From NCBI GenBank assembly GCA_009929445.1, contig SAAL01000011.1:1-52617 (forward strand): a stretch of 52,617 bases of DNA, read 5' to 3'. Origin of the DNA: Bacteroidia bacterium (GTDB taxonomy: Bacteria; Bacteroidota; Bacteroidia; Bacteroidales; Paludibacteraceae). Each line of letters starts with the position of its first letter. Position 1 is the stretch's first letter. Below the pieces are notes generated by a model that saw only the letters and a program-made list of their open reading frames with translations, did not search any database and was not told the DNA's origin. Positions 1-9,909 of this stretch are shown here, one piece after another. The position numbers and the translations under genes are program-made.

Positions 1-1
1 C

Positions 2-1111
2 GGGGTTACGCTGGTAGAAACCTATCAGCAACCGGTTTCTGCCACCGCCGATATTGTGGCTTTTTTAATTGCCGACGGAAGCTATTTCGAAATGAAAAAG
101 GCATACCTCATACCTTCTAAAGTCACCGCAGTGGAAGATGTAGAGCCGGTTTCGATTACTGTCAGTGGAGCTCCCACGTTTGTTGAATTAGGAAACAATA
201 ACTTCTGGGGTGATGCCACCGCTACTGTTACTTTTGCCGACGGCTCCACCGCAAAGGTCGATTCTGCTGATTTATCATTCAACGTCATTCCTGATATGAC
301 CACAATCGGTATGAAAACTGTAGTTGTAGCTTACAACAAAACAAAGCAGGGCGAATATACCAAGGCTGTATCAACCATCTACAAGCTGGAAGTTACCAAT
401 CCGGTAGTAAGCCTCGAAGTCACTACCATGCCGCTCATCACCACCTACTATTATTTCAACGCCGATCCCATCATTTTCAACACGACCGGCCTGGTTGTTA
501 CAGCAACCTACTCCGACGGTACAAAAACCATCATTCCAAACTCATCGCTTCAGTTTGGCAAGATTCCGGCTGCAACGGGTTCACAGGGAGTACTCATTTC
601 GTATGCCGGAGCAACGAAAACGGTATCGACAACCTGCCCACTCACACTTGTAAAAGGTATAGGTCAGGTAGGAAATACCGACTTCTCATCCGGATGGTGG
701 ACAGCATTCTCACCCGATTACAAAGTAGCATCCGGTGCAAGCAAAACAATTACCATGTACTGCTACTCCGATAACCTGGCCAACTGGCACAGCCCATGTA
801 CCATACTACGCAAAACCGACAAGACTGAAAATGCAGTAGTTCGCATGGACAGCTTCGGCTGGGGTGCCGGCTATGGTACAGCCATCCTCACATCAGACTG
901 GAACTGGGATAAATTCACATCCAGCATCAACGGATCCAGGGTTGCCATCACTGTAAAAAATAATGGTAACAATACTGCCGATGTTTCTTACGATGTGACT
1001 TACGCTACCGGCGAAAAACATTTCCAGAAATATGCAGGCATAACGGTAGACAGTTCTGATCTGAATTGCGCACTCGTTACAGAGGTGTCCTATCTCGTAA
1101 TAGTTGAATAA
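2..1111 (+). CDS. Surface protein with Ig-like and jelly-roll-like modules (5' end outside window)
   Basis: The frame is open from base 2, so this is the C-terminal about 369 residues of a larger protein; the GTG at 56 is only the first start-like codon inside the window. The first 40 residues end in FLIADGSYFEMKKAYLIP. Two Ig-like beta-sandwich segments follow (about residues 45-130 and 135-220), each with ATxTFADGS or ATYSDGT strands typical of bacterial Ig folds. A final module (about 225-369) has WWTAFSPDYKV, FGWGAGYG and WNWDKF, recalling a module of Bacteroidetes surface glycan-binding proteins and pectin enzymes; the opening segment looks like the tail of an earlier copy. No T9SS sorting domain is visible at the end. 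It sits 123 bp before susC, so a surface glycan-binding role is plausible but inferred. The N-terminus and any lipobox or catalytic domain are not visible. Confidence 0.7.
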   Translation, partial: GVTLVETYQQPVSATADIVAFLIADGSYFEMKKAYLIPSKVTAVEDVEPVSITVSGAPTFVELGNNNFWGDATATVTFADGSTAKVDSADLSFNVIPDMTTIGMKTVVVAYNKTKQGEYTKAVSTIYKLEVTNPVVSLEVTTMPLITTYYYFNADPIIFNTTGLVVTATYSDGTKTIIPNSSLQFGKIPAATGSQGVLISYAGATKTVSTTCPLTLVKGIGQVGNTDFSSGWWTAFSPDYKVASGASKTITMYCYSDNLANWHSPCTILRKTDKTENAVVRMDSFGWGAGYGTAILTSDWNWDKFTSSINGSRVAITVKNNGNNTADVSYDVTYATGEKHFQKYAGITVDSSDLNCALVTEVSYLVIVE

Positions 1112-1157
1112 TCAATAAGATAATAAATAATTTAACCATGAAACAGCCATGCCAAAA

Positions 1158-1165
1158 TACTTTTG
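1158..1165 (+). promoter_or_regulatory. Candidate -7 element upstream of susC
   Basis: TACTTTTG matches the Bacteroidetes sigma-ABfr -7 consensus TAnnTTTG exactly. It lies 69 bp before the preferred susC start and after the stop of the preceding gene, giving a leader of about 60 nt. No convincing TTTG -33 element sits 19-21 bp upstream, so the call rests on the -7 motif and position. Confidence 0.35.
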
Positions 1166-1234
1166 ACACACAAAGTAATGATTGTATGGCGTGTTCCATC
1201 TGACATTAGTGTTAAAAAATTAAAATATAAACAG

Positions 1235-4200
1235 ATGAAATATTCATATTTAATCCTGATAGGATTGCTGGCGCTCGCACCGGCTACATACGCAGAAGGC
1301 AACGGCAATGCCGACCAGCTGTCAATGAATCAGACAAATAAAATTACCGTAAAAGGGAAAATTGTGGACGATAAAGGTGAACCGCTTGTCGGTGCAACTG
1401 TACAACAAAAAGGTACAACTGTAGGTGCAATTACCGACTTCAATGGTAACTTCTCTCTTTCTGTTCCTTCAGATGCTTCGCTTGTGGTATCTTATGTGGG
1501 ATGCTTACCTCAGGAAATCTTCGTTGGAGGAAAATCCGATTTTGGTATCATTACTTTAGCTTCTGACGTAAAAGAACTCGAACAGGTGGTGGTAATAGGT
1601 TACGGCACACAACGTAAAGTAGATCTTACCGGTTCGGTTGCCATTGTTGACGCCGAAGAGATGAAAAAAGTTTCACATTCAAACATCTCAACCATGCTTG
1701 AAGGAAAAGTGGCAGGTGTTCAGATTACAACCGACGGACAGCCCGGAGCTGATCCTATAGTACGTATTCGCGGTATCGGTTCGTTCGGGAGTACCGCACC
1801 GCTCTATATTGTTGATGGAGTGCCTATGGGAACAACCATACGCGACTTCTCACCGAACGATATAGAAACCCTACAGGTACTTAAAGATGCTTCTGCAGCT
1901 GCTATCTATGGTTCGCGTGCTGCCAATGGTGTGGTTATCATCACCACCAAGCAGGGCAAGAAGAACCAGACCATGAAAATAGATTACAGCGGTTACGTTG
2001 GCTACGACCAGGTGCAAAAAGGTGTTTACGATGTAATGGATTCATACCAGTACGGCCAATACGTGAACATGGCTTACAGCAACAGCGGAATGGATGTGCC
2101 TGCCGGATACAATCCCGCAAGCCCGAAGTATGTAGATCCGGCCGCAGTTAATACAAACTGGTACAACGAGGCGTTCAAAACCGGCGTTCGTCAGAATCAC
2201 AACATCAACATGTCGGGTGGCAGTGCCAACAATACCTATAACATTGGCCTCGATTACTTTACACAGAAAGGAACCATGGTAGGTGCCGGTCCTAATTTCG
2301 ACCGTCTCACAGCCCGCATCAACAATACAATGGATGTGAAATTTGTTAAATTCAGAACCAACGTGGTATACAGCCATAGCAACCAGGACAATATGGCACT
2401 CAGTAATGCCAATGAGTATGTACAGGGCCTGTATGGTGCTCAATTTCCCGTAATGGCTTCGGTTTTGCTTTTACCACCGTCTATCAGGGCTTACGACCCT
2501 TCTACCTGGGTGCTCGACGATAAGATTTCGGCTGCATCACAGTATAGCTATGACTCTTATGGATATGGAACTTACTACGACGACGTTCATGGAGACATTC
2601 GTGTAACGAACGTTCTGCTCGAAAATAGTTTAATAAAGAGGAATGCAAAGGTCGACCGAATTGTAGCATCCGGTTCTTCAACTGTGGACCTGATAAAAAT
2701 GGTTGGCCTCAGAAGCGCCAATCACAAGCTGGATTACAACCTCAACTTGTCGTACAGCAAGACATTTGTAAAAGACCTTACGTTTGTGCCTGCATTTATT
2801 CAGAGTACAACAAACTACCTGGCTAAAAGCAATGAAAATCTGGCTCAGGGGTATCGCAGCTATAGCGATGCGCTTATTGAAAATACGATTACCTATGATG
2901 GCAAATTCGGACTCAGTCACTTCAATGTGGTTGCCGGTCAGACATTTGAGCGCGAACTCTTTCACACTCTTACTGGAAAAGGCGTTACCATGCCCGAACC
3001 ATACTATCTGCAGGTTAACAATGCTGAAGAAACATCAGCGGGAAGCTTTGAAAGTGAACACGTGTTGGCATCCTACATCGGACGTATCAACTACGATTTC
3101 GATCAGAAATACCTTATCTCAGCTACTGCCCGTCGCGATGGTTCAAGCCGCCTTTCTTCAGCCGACCGTTGGGACTGGTTCCCATCAGTATCGGCAGGAT
3201 GGCGTATCGAACGTGAAAACTTCTTTCCTGAAGCTGCCAAATCAAAAATCAACCTGCTGAAGCTGCGTGGAAGCTACGGCGTACTGGGTAATGAGAATAT
3301 TGGTGAATACCAGTACATGGATGTTATGCCGCGAGGCAACTATACCTATAGTTTTGGAAATACCAAAGTTACCGGCTCAGCCATATCAAACTATGTAAAC
3401 ACGGCTATCAGATGGGAAAAGAAGAAAACACTGGACTTTGGTCTCGACCTCGGAATGTTCAACAATCAGTTCGAATTCACATTCGACTGGTATAAGTCAA
3501 CATCAGAAGACCTGCTTTACAGCGTTGCAGTTCCTACGAATGCCGGTGCTACAAACGGAACAGTAACAATGAACGCTGCAACTATGGAAAATTCTGGTCT
3601 TGAATTCCTGGCCGCTTACCACAATCATAAAAACGCAGTTAAATTTGATATCTCTGCAAACTTATCAACCCTCAGCAACAAAGTGATTAAGCTGGGCGTT
3701 TCAGGCGAACCCCGCACCGATGGCTATTGCCGCACAGAGGTAGGGCGTGAAGTCGGTTCATTCTACGGTTATGTGTACGAAGGTATCTTCCAGTCGCAAT
3801 CCGAAATCGACAACCGCGTGAACTCAGACGGCAAACTTATTAACCAGCCCGGAGCTCAGCCCGGTGATGTGGCATACGCAGACCTTGATCTCGACGGCGA
3901 AATAACCAATAAGGACCAGACATACCTTGGAAGTGGTATTCCAAAAATTCATTACGGATTGAATGCACGTGCCGAATGGAAAGGATTTGACCTGAGCGTT
4001 TCGACCTACGGAGCTGCAGGTTTCAAAGCGGTAGATTTTGTTGACGTTGCACTGCGCAGCTCGTACGGCGCACTCAACAAGGATGTAAGGCTTCTGAATG
4101 CCTGGACACCGGAAAACACAAACACCGATGTGCCCCGAATAGCTTATAAATCCACCGGATCAATCACCAACGATATGTTCAGCGAACGATATATCCAGGA

Positions 4201-4435
4201 TGCATCCTATTTGAAAATAGCCAACATCGAATTGGGTTACAACTTTTCAGACAAATTGTTTGGTAACTATGTAAACGGTGTCCGGATTTACGCTTCTGCT
4301 CAGAATATAGCCACACTGTCAAAATACATCGGCTACAACGTTGACTTTGCGGGAGGAACATTTACTCCGGGTTACAACTATGCATCGTATCCTACACCAC
4401 GAACCATCATGTTCGGTGCACGCTTCTCATTCTAA
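1235..4435 (+). CDS. susC: SusC/RagA-family TonB-dependent outer-membrane glycan importer
   Basis: Outer-membrane beta-barrel that imports oligosaccharides with its SusD lid, powered by TonB. I chose the ATG at 1235 because MKYSYLILIGLLALAPATYA is a clean signal peptide; the open frame runs 24 codons further upstream without signal character. A CarboxypepD_reg-like domain (about residues 36-110; GEPLVGATVQQKGT, TDFNGNFSL) precedes the SusC/RagA signature VVVIGYGTQRKVDLTGSV, the plug (RIRGIGSFGSTAPLYIVDGVP, AAIYGSRAANGVVIITTK) and a long barrel ending in the aromatic terminus ARFSF. Length 1066 aa is normal for SusC. susD follows after 31 bp. With the downstream GH43 the likely cargo is arabinan or arabinan-rich pectin, an inference from context. 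Confidence 0.95.
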   Translation: MKYSYLILIGLLALAPATYAEGNGNADQLSMNQTNKITVKGKIVDDKGEPLVGATVQQKGTTVGAITDFNGNFSLSVPSDASLVVSYVGCLPQEIFVGGKSDFGIITLASDVKELEQVVVIGYGTQRKVDLTGSVAIVDAEEMKKVSHSNISTMLEGKVAGVQITTDGQPGADPIVRIRGIGSFGSTAPLYIVDGVPMGTTIRDFSPNDIETLQVLKDASAAAIYGSRAANGVVIITTKQGKKNQTMKIDYSGYVGYDQVQKGVYDVMDSYQYGQYVNMAYSNSGMDVPAGYNPASPKYVDPAAVNTNWYNEAFKTGVRQNHNINMSGGSANNTYNIGLDYFTQKGTMVGAGPNFDRLTARINNTMDVKFVKFRTNVVYSHSNQDNMALSNANEYVQGLYGAQFPVMASVLLLPPSIRAYDPSTWVLDDKISAASQYSYDSYGYGTYYDDVHGDIRVTNVLLENSLIKRNAKVDRIVASGSSTVDLIKMVGLRSANHKLDYNLNLSYSKTFVKDLTFVPAFIQSTTNYLAKSNENLAQGYRSYSDALIENTITYDGKFGLSHFNVVAGQTFERELFHTLTGKGVTMPEPYYLQVNNAEETSAGSFESEHVLASYIGRINYDFDQKYLISATARRDGSSRLSSADRWDWFPSVSAGWRIERENFFPEAAKSKINLLKLRGSYGVLGNENIGEYQYMDVMPRGNYTYSFGNTKVTGSAISNYVNTAIRWEKKKTLDFGLDLGMFNNQFEFTFDWYKSTSEDLLYSVAVPTNAGATNGTVTMNAATMENSGLEFLAAYHNHKNAVKFDISANLSTLSNKVIKLGVSGEPRTDGYCRTEVGREVGSFYGYVYEGIFQSQSEIDNRVNSDGKLINQPGAQPGDVAYADLDLDGEITNKDQTYLGSGIPKIHYGLNARAEWKGFDLSVSTYGAAGFKAVDFVDVALRSSYGALNKDVRLLNAWTPENTNTDVPRIAYKSTGSITNDMFSERYIQDASYLKIANIELGYNFSDKLFGNYVNGVRIYASAQNIATLSKYIGYNVDFAGGTFTPGYNYASYPTPRTIMFGARFSF

Positions 4436-4466
4436 AAAAACAAAATTTTAATAATAGAACAGCAAT

Positions 4467-6221
4467 ATGAAACTTATAAATAAAATTCTAACAATACTGG
4501 TGCTTACGGGAGGCATGACTGCCTGCGTTGACCAGCTTGATGTTCAGAACCCGAACAATCAGACAACCTATGATTTCGGCAAAACAGAATCAGATCTGCA
4601 GGAAGCTGTCATCTCGTGTTACAACCGTATACGTCTCGAAGGTACTTTTGCCCGTGTCGGATACACGCTGGATGCTGTACGCGGTGACGAAGTGTGGAAC
4701 TCCTCACAACAGTGGTATCTGGAATATGATAACCTCAATTCTCCGGGTACCATTGGAATAGGTGACGAATGGCCATGGCGTGACAATTACCACGTGGTAA
4801 ACCGTACAAACTTTGTACTGTCAAAAGTGGACGGTGTAAAAATGTCGGAAACTTCTTACAACGAGATAGCCGGACAGGCTCTCTTCCTCCGGTCTCTGGC
4901 ATATTATCATCTGGCAACCTATTACCAGAATGTTCCGTTGATTACCGATTATGCCTCCTATTCAGATATCAATACCATGTATGCGGCCAACGCTACTCAG
5001 GATCAGGTATTTGACCAGATTGAGACCGACCTCAAAAAAGCGATGGAAATGCTTCCCTCGCGCGATAAAGGCGGAGAATGGGCTAAAGGTCGTGCAACAA
5101 GCGGTGCTGCTGCCGGATACCTGGCACGTGCACTGATGTTCCGTCATAAATTTACCGAAGCTTATACCGTACTGAAAGACATCATCGCCGGCAAGTATGG
5201 ACGTTATGAACTTACTAAAGACTTCGGTGACAACTTCAGAGAAGGTCCGGCATACGAAAACAACTCCGAGAGCCTTTTTGAAGTGCAGTTCCTGGACTTT
5301 GGCACTGGCGGTACCGACGAAGAATGGACTCCGGTTAATATCAGCCCGGAAGCCACACAGGGTCACGCTGTGGAAAGCAATTATGCTTCACAGGAATTGG
5401 GCAGCTGGGGCGACCTTGCCGGTTCTCCCTGGTTGTATAACCTGTTCAGAAAAGAGAACTCTACCGATGGCCGTCTTGACCCCCGTTTGTACTGGACACT
5501 GGTTACGTTCGAACCGGAATACAATACCTATACAGGCCAGAAAACGGCAGCATATCCTGGCGGAGATCCACGCAGCAATACCATTTATCAGAAAGACATA
5601 ACTGCTTCTCCTCTGTCGAATAATGCTCAGGGTGGAATATCAATAGCTAAGTTCACAAATGCAAGAAACAACATCTACAGTTCCATCACCAACGGACTGC
5701 ACTGTGGCATCAACCTGCGGCTGATGCGTTACAGCGATGTGTTGCTGCGTGCAGCAGAGTGCGAAAATGAAATCAGTGGCCCAACCCAGACTGCTATCGA
5801 TTATATCAACACCGTACGCAGGCGTGTAGCTCTTAAGGATCTTAAACTGTCCGACTTCCCGACAGCTGATGCTCTTTTTGAACAAATAGCCAACGTTGAA
5901 CGTCCGAAAGAATTCGGTTGTGAAAACGGCCGTGGAATTGACCTGCTCCGTTGGGGATTTTTCTACGATTCAGATCGTTTGAATCAGCTGGTTGAACATG
6001 GCTATTACAAGCGCGATGGAAAAGCTTCTACCGAGCTACTTACTGCCGAAACTGCCGACGATTCATCGTTCAAATACTATTACAAAGGACATGAATATCT
6101 CCCGATATTTCAATCTACACTGAATGCTAACCCCAATCTGGTGGGCAATTCGGCAAACAATAATGAAGATAACGGGCCTGCTTTCAAAGCTAAATGGACG
6201 GTACGTCCTGTGGTAAAATAA
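4467..6221 (+). CDS. susD: SusD/RagB-family glycan-binding surface lipoprotein
   Basis: Cell-surface lipoprotein that closes over the SusC barrel and binds the oligosaccharide. The N-terminus has a lipoprotein signal with lipobox TAC (Cys20) followed by VDQLDVQNPNN. SusD-like tetratricopeptide helices are visible: ALFLRSLAYYHLATYYQNVPL near residues 139-159 and RATSGAAAGYLARALMFRHK near 210. The C-terminal family signature appears as LRLMRYSDVLLRAAECENE and then YINTVRRRV and NVERPKEFGCENGRGIDLLRWG. Length 584 aa is typical. It is 31 bp downstream of susC and evidently co-transcribed; a stable hairpin lies between it and the next gene. Ligand specificity cannot be read from the sequence. Confidence 0.95.
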   Translation: MKLINKILTILVLTGGMTACVDQLDVQNPNNQTTYDFGKTESDLQEAVISCYNRIRLEGTFARVGYTLDAVRGDEVWNSSQQWYLEYDNLNSPGTIGIGDEWPWRDNYHVVNRTNFVLSKVDGVKMSETSYNEIAGQALFLRSLAYYHLATYYQNVPLITDYASYSDINTMYAANATQDQVFDQIETDLKKAMEMLPSRDKGGEWAKGRATSGAAAGYLARALMFRHKFTEAYTVLKDIIAGKYGRYELTKDFGDNFREGPAYENNSESLFEVQFLDFGTGGTDEEWTPVNISPEATQGHAVESNYASQELGSWGDLAGSPWLYNLFRKENSTDGRLDPRLYWTLVTFEPEYNTYTGQKTAAYPGGDPRSNTIYQKDITASPLSNNAQGGISIAKFTNARNNIYSSITNGLHCGINLRLMRYSDVLLRAAECENEISGPTQTAIDYINTVRRRVALKDLKLSDFPTADALFEQIANVERPKEFGCENGRGIDLLRWGFFYDSDRLNQLVEHGYYKRDGKASTELLTAETADDSSFKYYYKGHEYLPIFQSTLNANPNLVGNSANNNEDNGPAFKAKWTVRPVVK

Positions 6222-6243
6222 AACACTTTCTCATGGTGTGGAG

Positions 6244-6290
6244 ACTTCCTTATCGGCATATTTTTTGTACTTCTCGATAAGGAAGTTTTC
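6244..6290 (+). terminator. 12-bp perfect hairpin between susD and GH43
   Basis: ACTTCCTTATCG (6244-6255) pairs perfectly with CGATAAGGAAGT (6275-6286) around a 19-nt loop, followed by a short T run. It can act as a leaky terminator or as a 3' stabiliser of susCD mRNA, setting a lower level for the GH43 gene. Confidence 0.5.
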
Positions 6291-6311
6291 TTAAAACAAA
6301 AGTCATTTAAT

Positions 6312-7973
6312 ATGAAACTGAAGTATTTTCTAATATTATTTATTACCTTAGTTACGTTATCATTTGCAGGCTGTAAAGTAGATGAACCCAAACCTGACGG
6401 TGAAAAACCTAATCCAGTTCCTTCTTTCACCATTCCGACATACGCCGACGATTATTCTTCGATATCATCGTGGGCAAACCGAAACAAATGGAATCTGGCC
6501 AACGTCCATGATCCATCAGTTGCATACTACAAAGGATATTACTATATGTACGGCACGGATGCCTCCTATGGTAATGCACACGATGGACACGGACATTTCC
6601 AGGGCAAACGTTCAACCGATTTGGTGAACTGGGACTGGGTAGGCGGACCTTTTTATGATCCCCCATCGTGGGTAGCCGACTCGCTGAACAACATTCGTTC
6701 GCGCATGGGTCTCGCTGCCATTGCCAAAGACAAAATTGAATATGGTTACTGGGCACCTGTTGTGCGCAGGGTGAACGTGGGAGGTCAGGAAATCCTACGC
6801 ATGTACTACAGCATTGTTATATTTAATTACATAAAAACAGGCAATCTCTCCTCTGCACCTTTTGACGGAAGCTGGACAGAGCGCTCTTTTATCGGAATGT
6901 GCGAATCAACCGATCCGGCCGGAGCTGTGTGGACAGACAAAGGCTTTGTTACCTGTTCATCATCAGACCGTGGAAAGAACTTCAGTCGCGCCAGCACAAA
7001 TGATTGGAGCGCCTATTTCTACTACAACGCCATTGACCCAACTTACATAGTAACACCCGAGGGGAAACACTACCTCATTCATGGCTCGTGGCATAGCGGT
7101 TTTGCTTTATTGCAAGTGGATGCAACAACAGGAAAGCCTATCAATAAGCTTGGTGAACCTTATGCCAGCAGTGCAAGTGAGCTTACTTCGCGATATGGTG
7201 TGAGAATTGGCACACGCACCGCCGGGTCCCGCTGGCAGGGCAGCGAAGCTCCCGAGATTATTTACAAAGATGGTTACTACTACTTGTTCATGGCTTACGA
7301 TGGCCTTGATGTTCCCTATAACACACGGGTGGTAAGAAGCGCAAACATCGAAGGTCCATACCTCGATATCACCGGGCGAAATTTTACCAACGGAGCTGGC
7401 GACAGCTACCCAATAGTAACCCATCCCTACAAATTCAATCTGAGCAACGGATGGGTAGGCATATCACACTGTGCTGTTTTCAAAAAGGAAAATACCAACG
7501 AATGGTTTTACATGTCGCAGGGACGATTACCTGCCAACACAGGTGGCAACCCGTACTCCAATGCCATTATGATGGGACACGTGCGTCGCATTGTCTGGTG
7601 TCCGGCATCTATTAACGAACCCGACAACCTGTGGCCAATCGCTTTGCCCGAACGTTACGCCGCTGTACCCGATTACGGAACCATAACGAAAGATTCGCTG
7701 GTGGGAACCTGGGAGCACATCAACCTGAGATACAGCTACGCCCAACAAGATCTCGCCACTGCGTTGACCCTCAAAGCCGATGGCACCATGTCGGGAGCGC
7801 TGAGTGGCAACTGGAGCTACGATGCTACAAAAAAGCAACTCATCCTGGGCAACATTGTTGTTTGTGTAGAACGGGAAGTTGACTGGGAAGCCACCCCACG
7901 CCGTGTAACATTTGTATATGCCGGTACAGAGAAAAATCTGAACGCAACCTATTGGGGCAAAAAGTCAAAATAA
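6312..7973 (+). CDS. GH43 endo-arabinanase-like surface lipoprotein
   Basis: Predicted five-bladed beta-propeller glycosidase. The signal ends in a lipobox FAGC (Cys21), so it is lipidated and probably surface-exposed. Catalytic triad candidates are visible: Asp67 in VHDPSV (base), Asp242 in AIDPTY (pKa modulator) and Glu312 in GSEAPEI (acid). The blade motif KDGYYYLFMAYDG follows. Residues about 455-553 (DSLVGTWEHINL ... LKADGTMSGALSGNWSYD) look like the lipocalin-like C-terminal domain (GH43_C) found on large extracellular endo-alpha-1,5-L-arabinanases. Domain make-up, 553-aa length and position behind susCD resemble GH43 subfamily 4/5 arabinanases of arabinan PULs. The subfamily is my inference; the GH43 fold assignment is firm. 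Confidence 0.87.
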   Translation: MKLKYFLILFITLVTLSFAGCKVDEPKPDGEKPNPVPSFTIPTYADDYSSISSWANRNKWNLANVHDPSVAYYKGYYYMYGTDASYGNAHDGHGHFQGKRSTDLVNWDWVGGPFYDPPSWVADSLNNIRSRMGLAAIAKDKIEYGYWAPVVRRVNVGGQEILRMYYSIVIFNYIKTGNLSSAPFDGSWTERSFIGMCESTDPAGAVWTDKGFVTCSSSDRGKNFSRASTNDWSAYFYYNAIDPTYIVTPEGKHYLIHGSWHSGFALLQVDATTGKPINKLGEPYASSASELTSRYGVRIGTRTAGSRWQGSEAPEIIYKDGYYYLFMAYDGLDVPYNTRVVRSANIEGPYLDITGRNFTNGAGDSYPIVTHPYKFNLSNGWVGISHCAVFKKENTNEWFYMSQGRLPANTGGNPYSNAIMMGHVRRIVWCPASINEPDNLWPIALPERYAAVPDYGTITKDSLVGTWEHINLRYSYAQQDLATALTLKADGTMSGALSGNWSYDATKKQLILGNIVVCVEREVDWEATPRRVTFVYAGTEKNLNATYWGKKSK

Positions 7974-8044
7974 TATTGAAGTCAGGGAAAAATAATTTCC
8001 ACATATAAGTTATTATCTCTCAATGCAATAATACTGTTTAACAC

Positions 8045-8077
8045 AAAGTCTGCTCAACCTTAAATTGGGCAGACTTT
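8045..8077 (+). terminator. Terminator closing the susCD-GH43 operon
   Basis: AAAGTCTGCTCAA (8045-8057) pairs with TTGGGCAGACTTT (8065-8077) as 13 bp with one G-T wobble around a 7-nt loop, followed by a T-rich tract. It lies between convergent genes and could also serve the opposite strand. Confidence 0.7.
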
Positions 8078-8406
8078 GATTTGTATAATCTTGTTTTTTA
8101 CGCTTTGATCTTATCTTTCGGTCAGGAAATCAATAATCGGAAACTTATTGCCTGGGTAAGTTATTGTCAGGTGCATAAACATTGTCTTTAACATTGATTT
8201 GTGAGCATCCCAAATCCGCCTCTTTATAGACATAAAAAACCGACTTAGAGTAACAACATTCGCTAATTCCGTTTTTTATGTGTTATGGTTTTATTGGAGC
8301 CAGAAAAGTAGTATTTCTGATGACAATAACCCTGTATAGAACCCGATTAAATCAATAGACAGGTACAAATAACTGTAAGGCTCACTTGCTGAAAACAAGG
8401 CATATT
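8078..8406. other. Intergenic DNA between convergent genes
   Basis: AT-rich DNA without a convincing ORF. The only clear element is an 11-bp inverted repeat at 8230-8281, listed separately. Confidence 0.5.
8230..8281 (-). terminator. AT-rich hairpin downstream of the DUF3943 gene
   Basis: ACATAAAAAAC (8230-8240) is the exact reverse complement of GTTTTTTATGT (8271-8281), with a 30-nt loop. On the minus strand the 3' arm carries a T6 run. It lies about 125 bp past the true reading-frame end of DUF3943, so it is a plausible terminator, but the stem is AT-rich. Confidence 0.35.
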
Positions 8407-9884
8407 CTATAATAGATATCCGAGACTTAGTTTATGCTCAGCCACGTGATGAGCGACATTAGGGTAGTATTTATAAACGCTGTTACGATAATTATAACTG
8501 GATTCCGACGTGATAAAGATATTTTTACCGATCAAATAGCCGATCCCCAGGCGTCCAACGCGCTCAAACTTGTATTCCCCACATCGCCATGAACACTTGA
8601 GTTGAATTCCTTAAAATCATTCGGTCCATATCCCACCCACGAGTAAATGCGATAATCTTCAGTATTGAGCTGAATTTGCAATTTTTCATATAAGTTGAAC
8701 TTCAAATTCAGCTTGGTACTGAATCCGCTACCCATATTGTAATCCCTTTCATCATACCTGTAATGGTCTGTTTGGCTTCCTCCCAGCAAAATGGCGCTAA
8801 GGTATGCCGAAGCTGTGAAAGTTACTTTATTTTTTGCAGATATCTTATACAAAAGTCCGGGACCTGCCGATGCTGCTTCAGAAATTTTATAGGGGTAAAG
8901 CTGCACGTGATTGGCGTCGGATTGCGATTCGTAGTAATTAAAATGCTGGAAAAGGCCATAGTTAAGGCATTGATTCTGCGATTTAAGCGACACATTCGTA
9001 GAAAAAAGCATACCCAAAACATTTACTCTGCTTACAATTGGCTGTGTGGAGAAAAAGTTTCCACCAAGTTTAAATGCAAAGTAGTCGTATGGCTTTTCAT
9101 TTTCCTTATCAAATTCGTTGCCGTAAATGAGTCCTAAATCATAGCTAAGCATATTGCTGTAATCCTGTCGTCTGTACAGACGGTCGGCAATGAAGCGGTG
9201 ACCTGCTGATATGGAGAAAACCACGGGAGTGGGTGGTAATGAGTTTCCCCTTATATTCCGGTATTTCCAGGCATCACCGTTTATAATTCTGTTCAATTCC
9301 CTTACCGGTGAGATAACTGTCAGGAGGGCTTCCCGTTTGAAGCGGTCGAAACCTGTCAGACGGTCATCGATGAGCAAGTCGGATATCCAGAATGTCATTT
9401 CACCAAGCGCTGCACCTCCGAGTGTAGTTGCCATAAAATCATTGATGGAAGGAGCCTCATTTTCCATAAATAACTCCCACATCAGGCTGCCTCCTGCCGC
9501 GAAAGGAACCGATTGCCAGAAATTTTTCCCGTTTGAACGTGCCGCGTTGAAGTATAATCCACCATGATAGGGATGCATAAGAAGATTGGTAGAGAACATG
9601 TCATTGTCCCATACGAAGCCGGATTTAAAATTATTCTTCACGGTTTTGAAGTTTATCCGGGCATACTCAGCCTGAAGCACAAAGCGATCGTAAGACCAAA
9701 CACCGATATTAGTGGCAACAATAATAGCAGCATCTTTATGCGGACTTTTCATATTCAGGAGCAACGAATCGTTACGATTTGTCGCTGAACTTGAAGCTGA
9801 ATGGTCGATTACCTGGCTTTGAGCTGTGAACATGATAAAACAAAAAAACAGTGTCGGAAATATCCTGAAATGATACTTGTTCAT
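8407..9884 (-). pseudogene. DUF3943 outer-membrane-type protein, broken by a one-base frameshift
   Basis: The start at 9884 gives a signal peptide (MNKYHFRIFPTLFFCFIMF, cleavage after AQS); an open extension to 9905 lacks signal character. The DUF3943 core is clear: SLMWELFMENEAPSINDFM and ATTLGGAALGEMTFWISD, followed by amphipathic strands like an outer-membrane barrel. As given, the frame stops at 8532 after SLSALDAWGSAI. Shifting frame at the G4 run (plus-strand CCCC 8577-8580) restores EYKFERVGRLGIGYLIGKN and a barrel-like tail ending LSLGYLL at the stop 8407-8409. With one extra G the gene is exactly 493 codons. This may be a real inactivating deletion or a homopolymer sequencing error. 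It is monocistronic, with its own -7 motif upstream. The function of DUF3943 is not established. Confidence 0.8.
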
Positions 9885-9909
9885 ATACAACAAAAAAAAT
9901 AGCAATCGA

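Noticed and set aside
1138-1203. 21-codon upstream ORF before susC
   Set aside because: It starts upstream of the proposed -7 element, so it would not be transcribed from that promoter, and its peptide shows no recognisable feature.
2784-3260. 158-aa alternative-frame ORF inside susC
   Set aside because: It overlaps the SusC barrel on the same strand with no domain, start context or signal; out-of-frame reading of a real gene.
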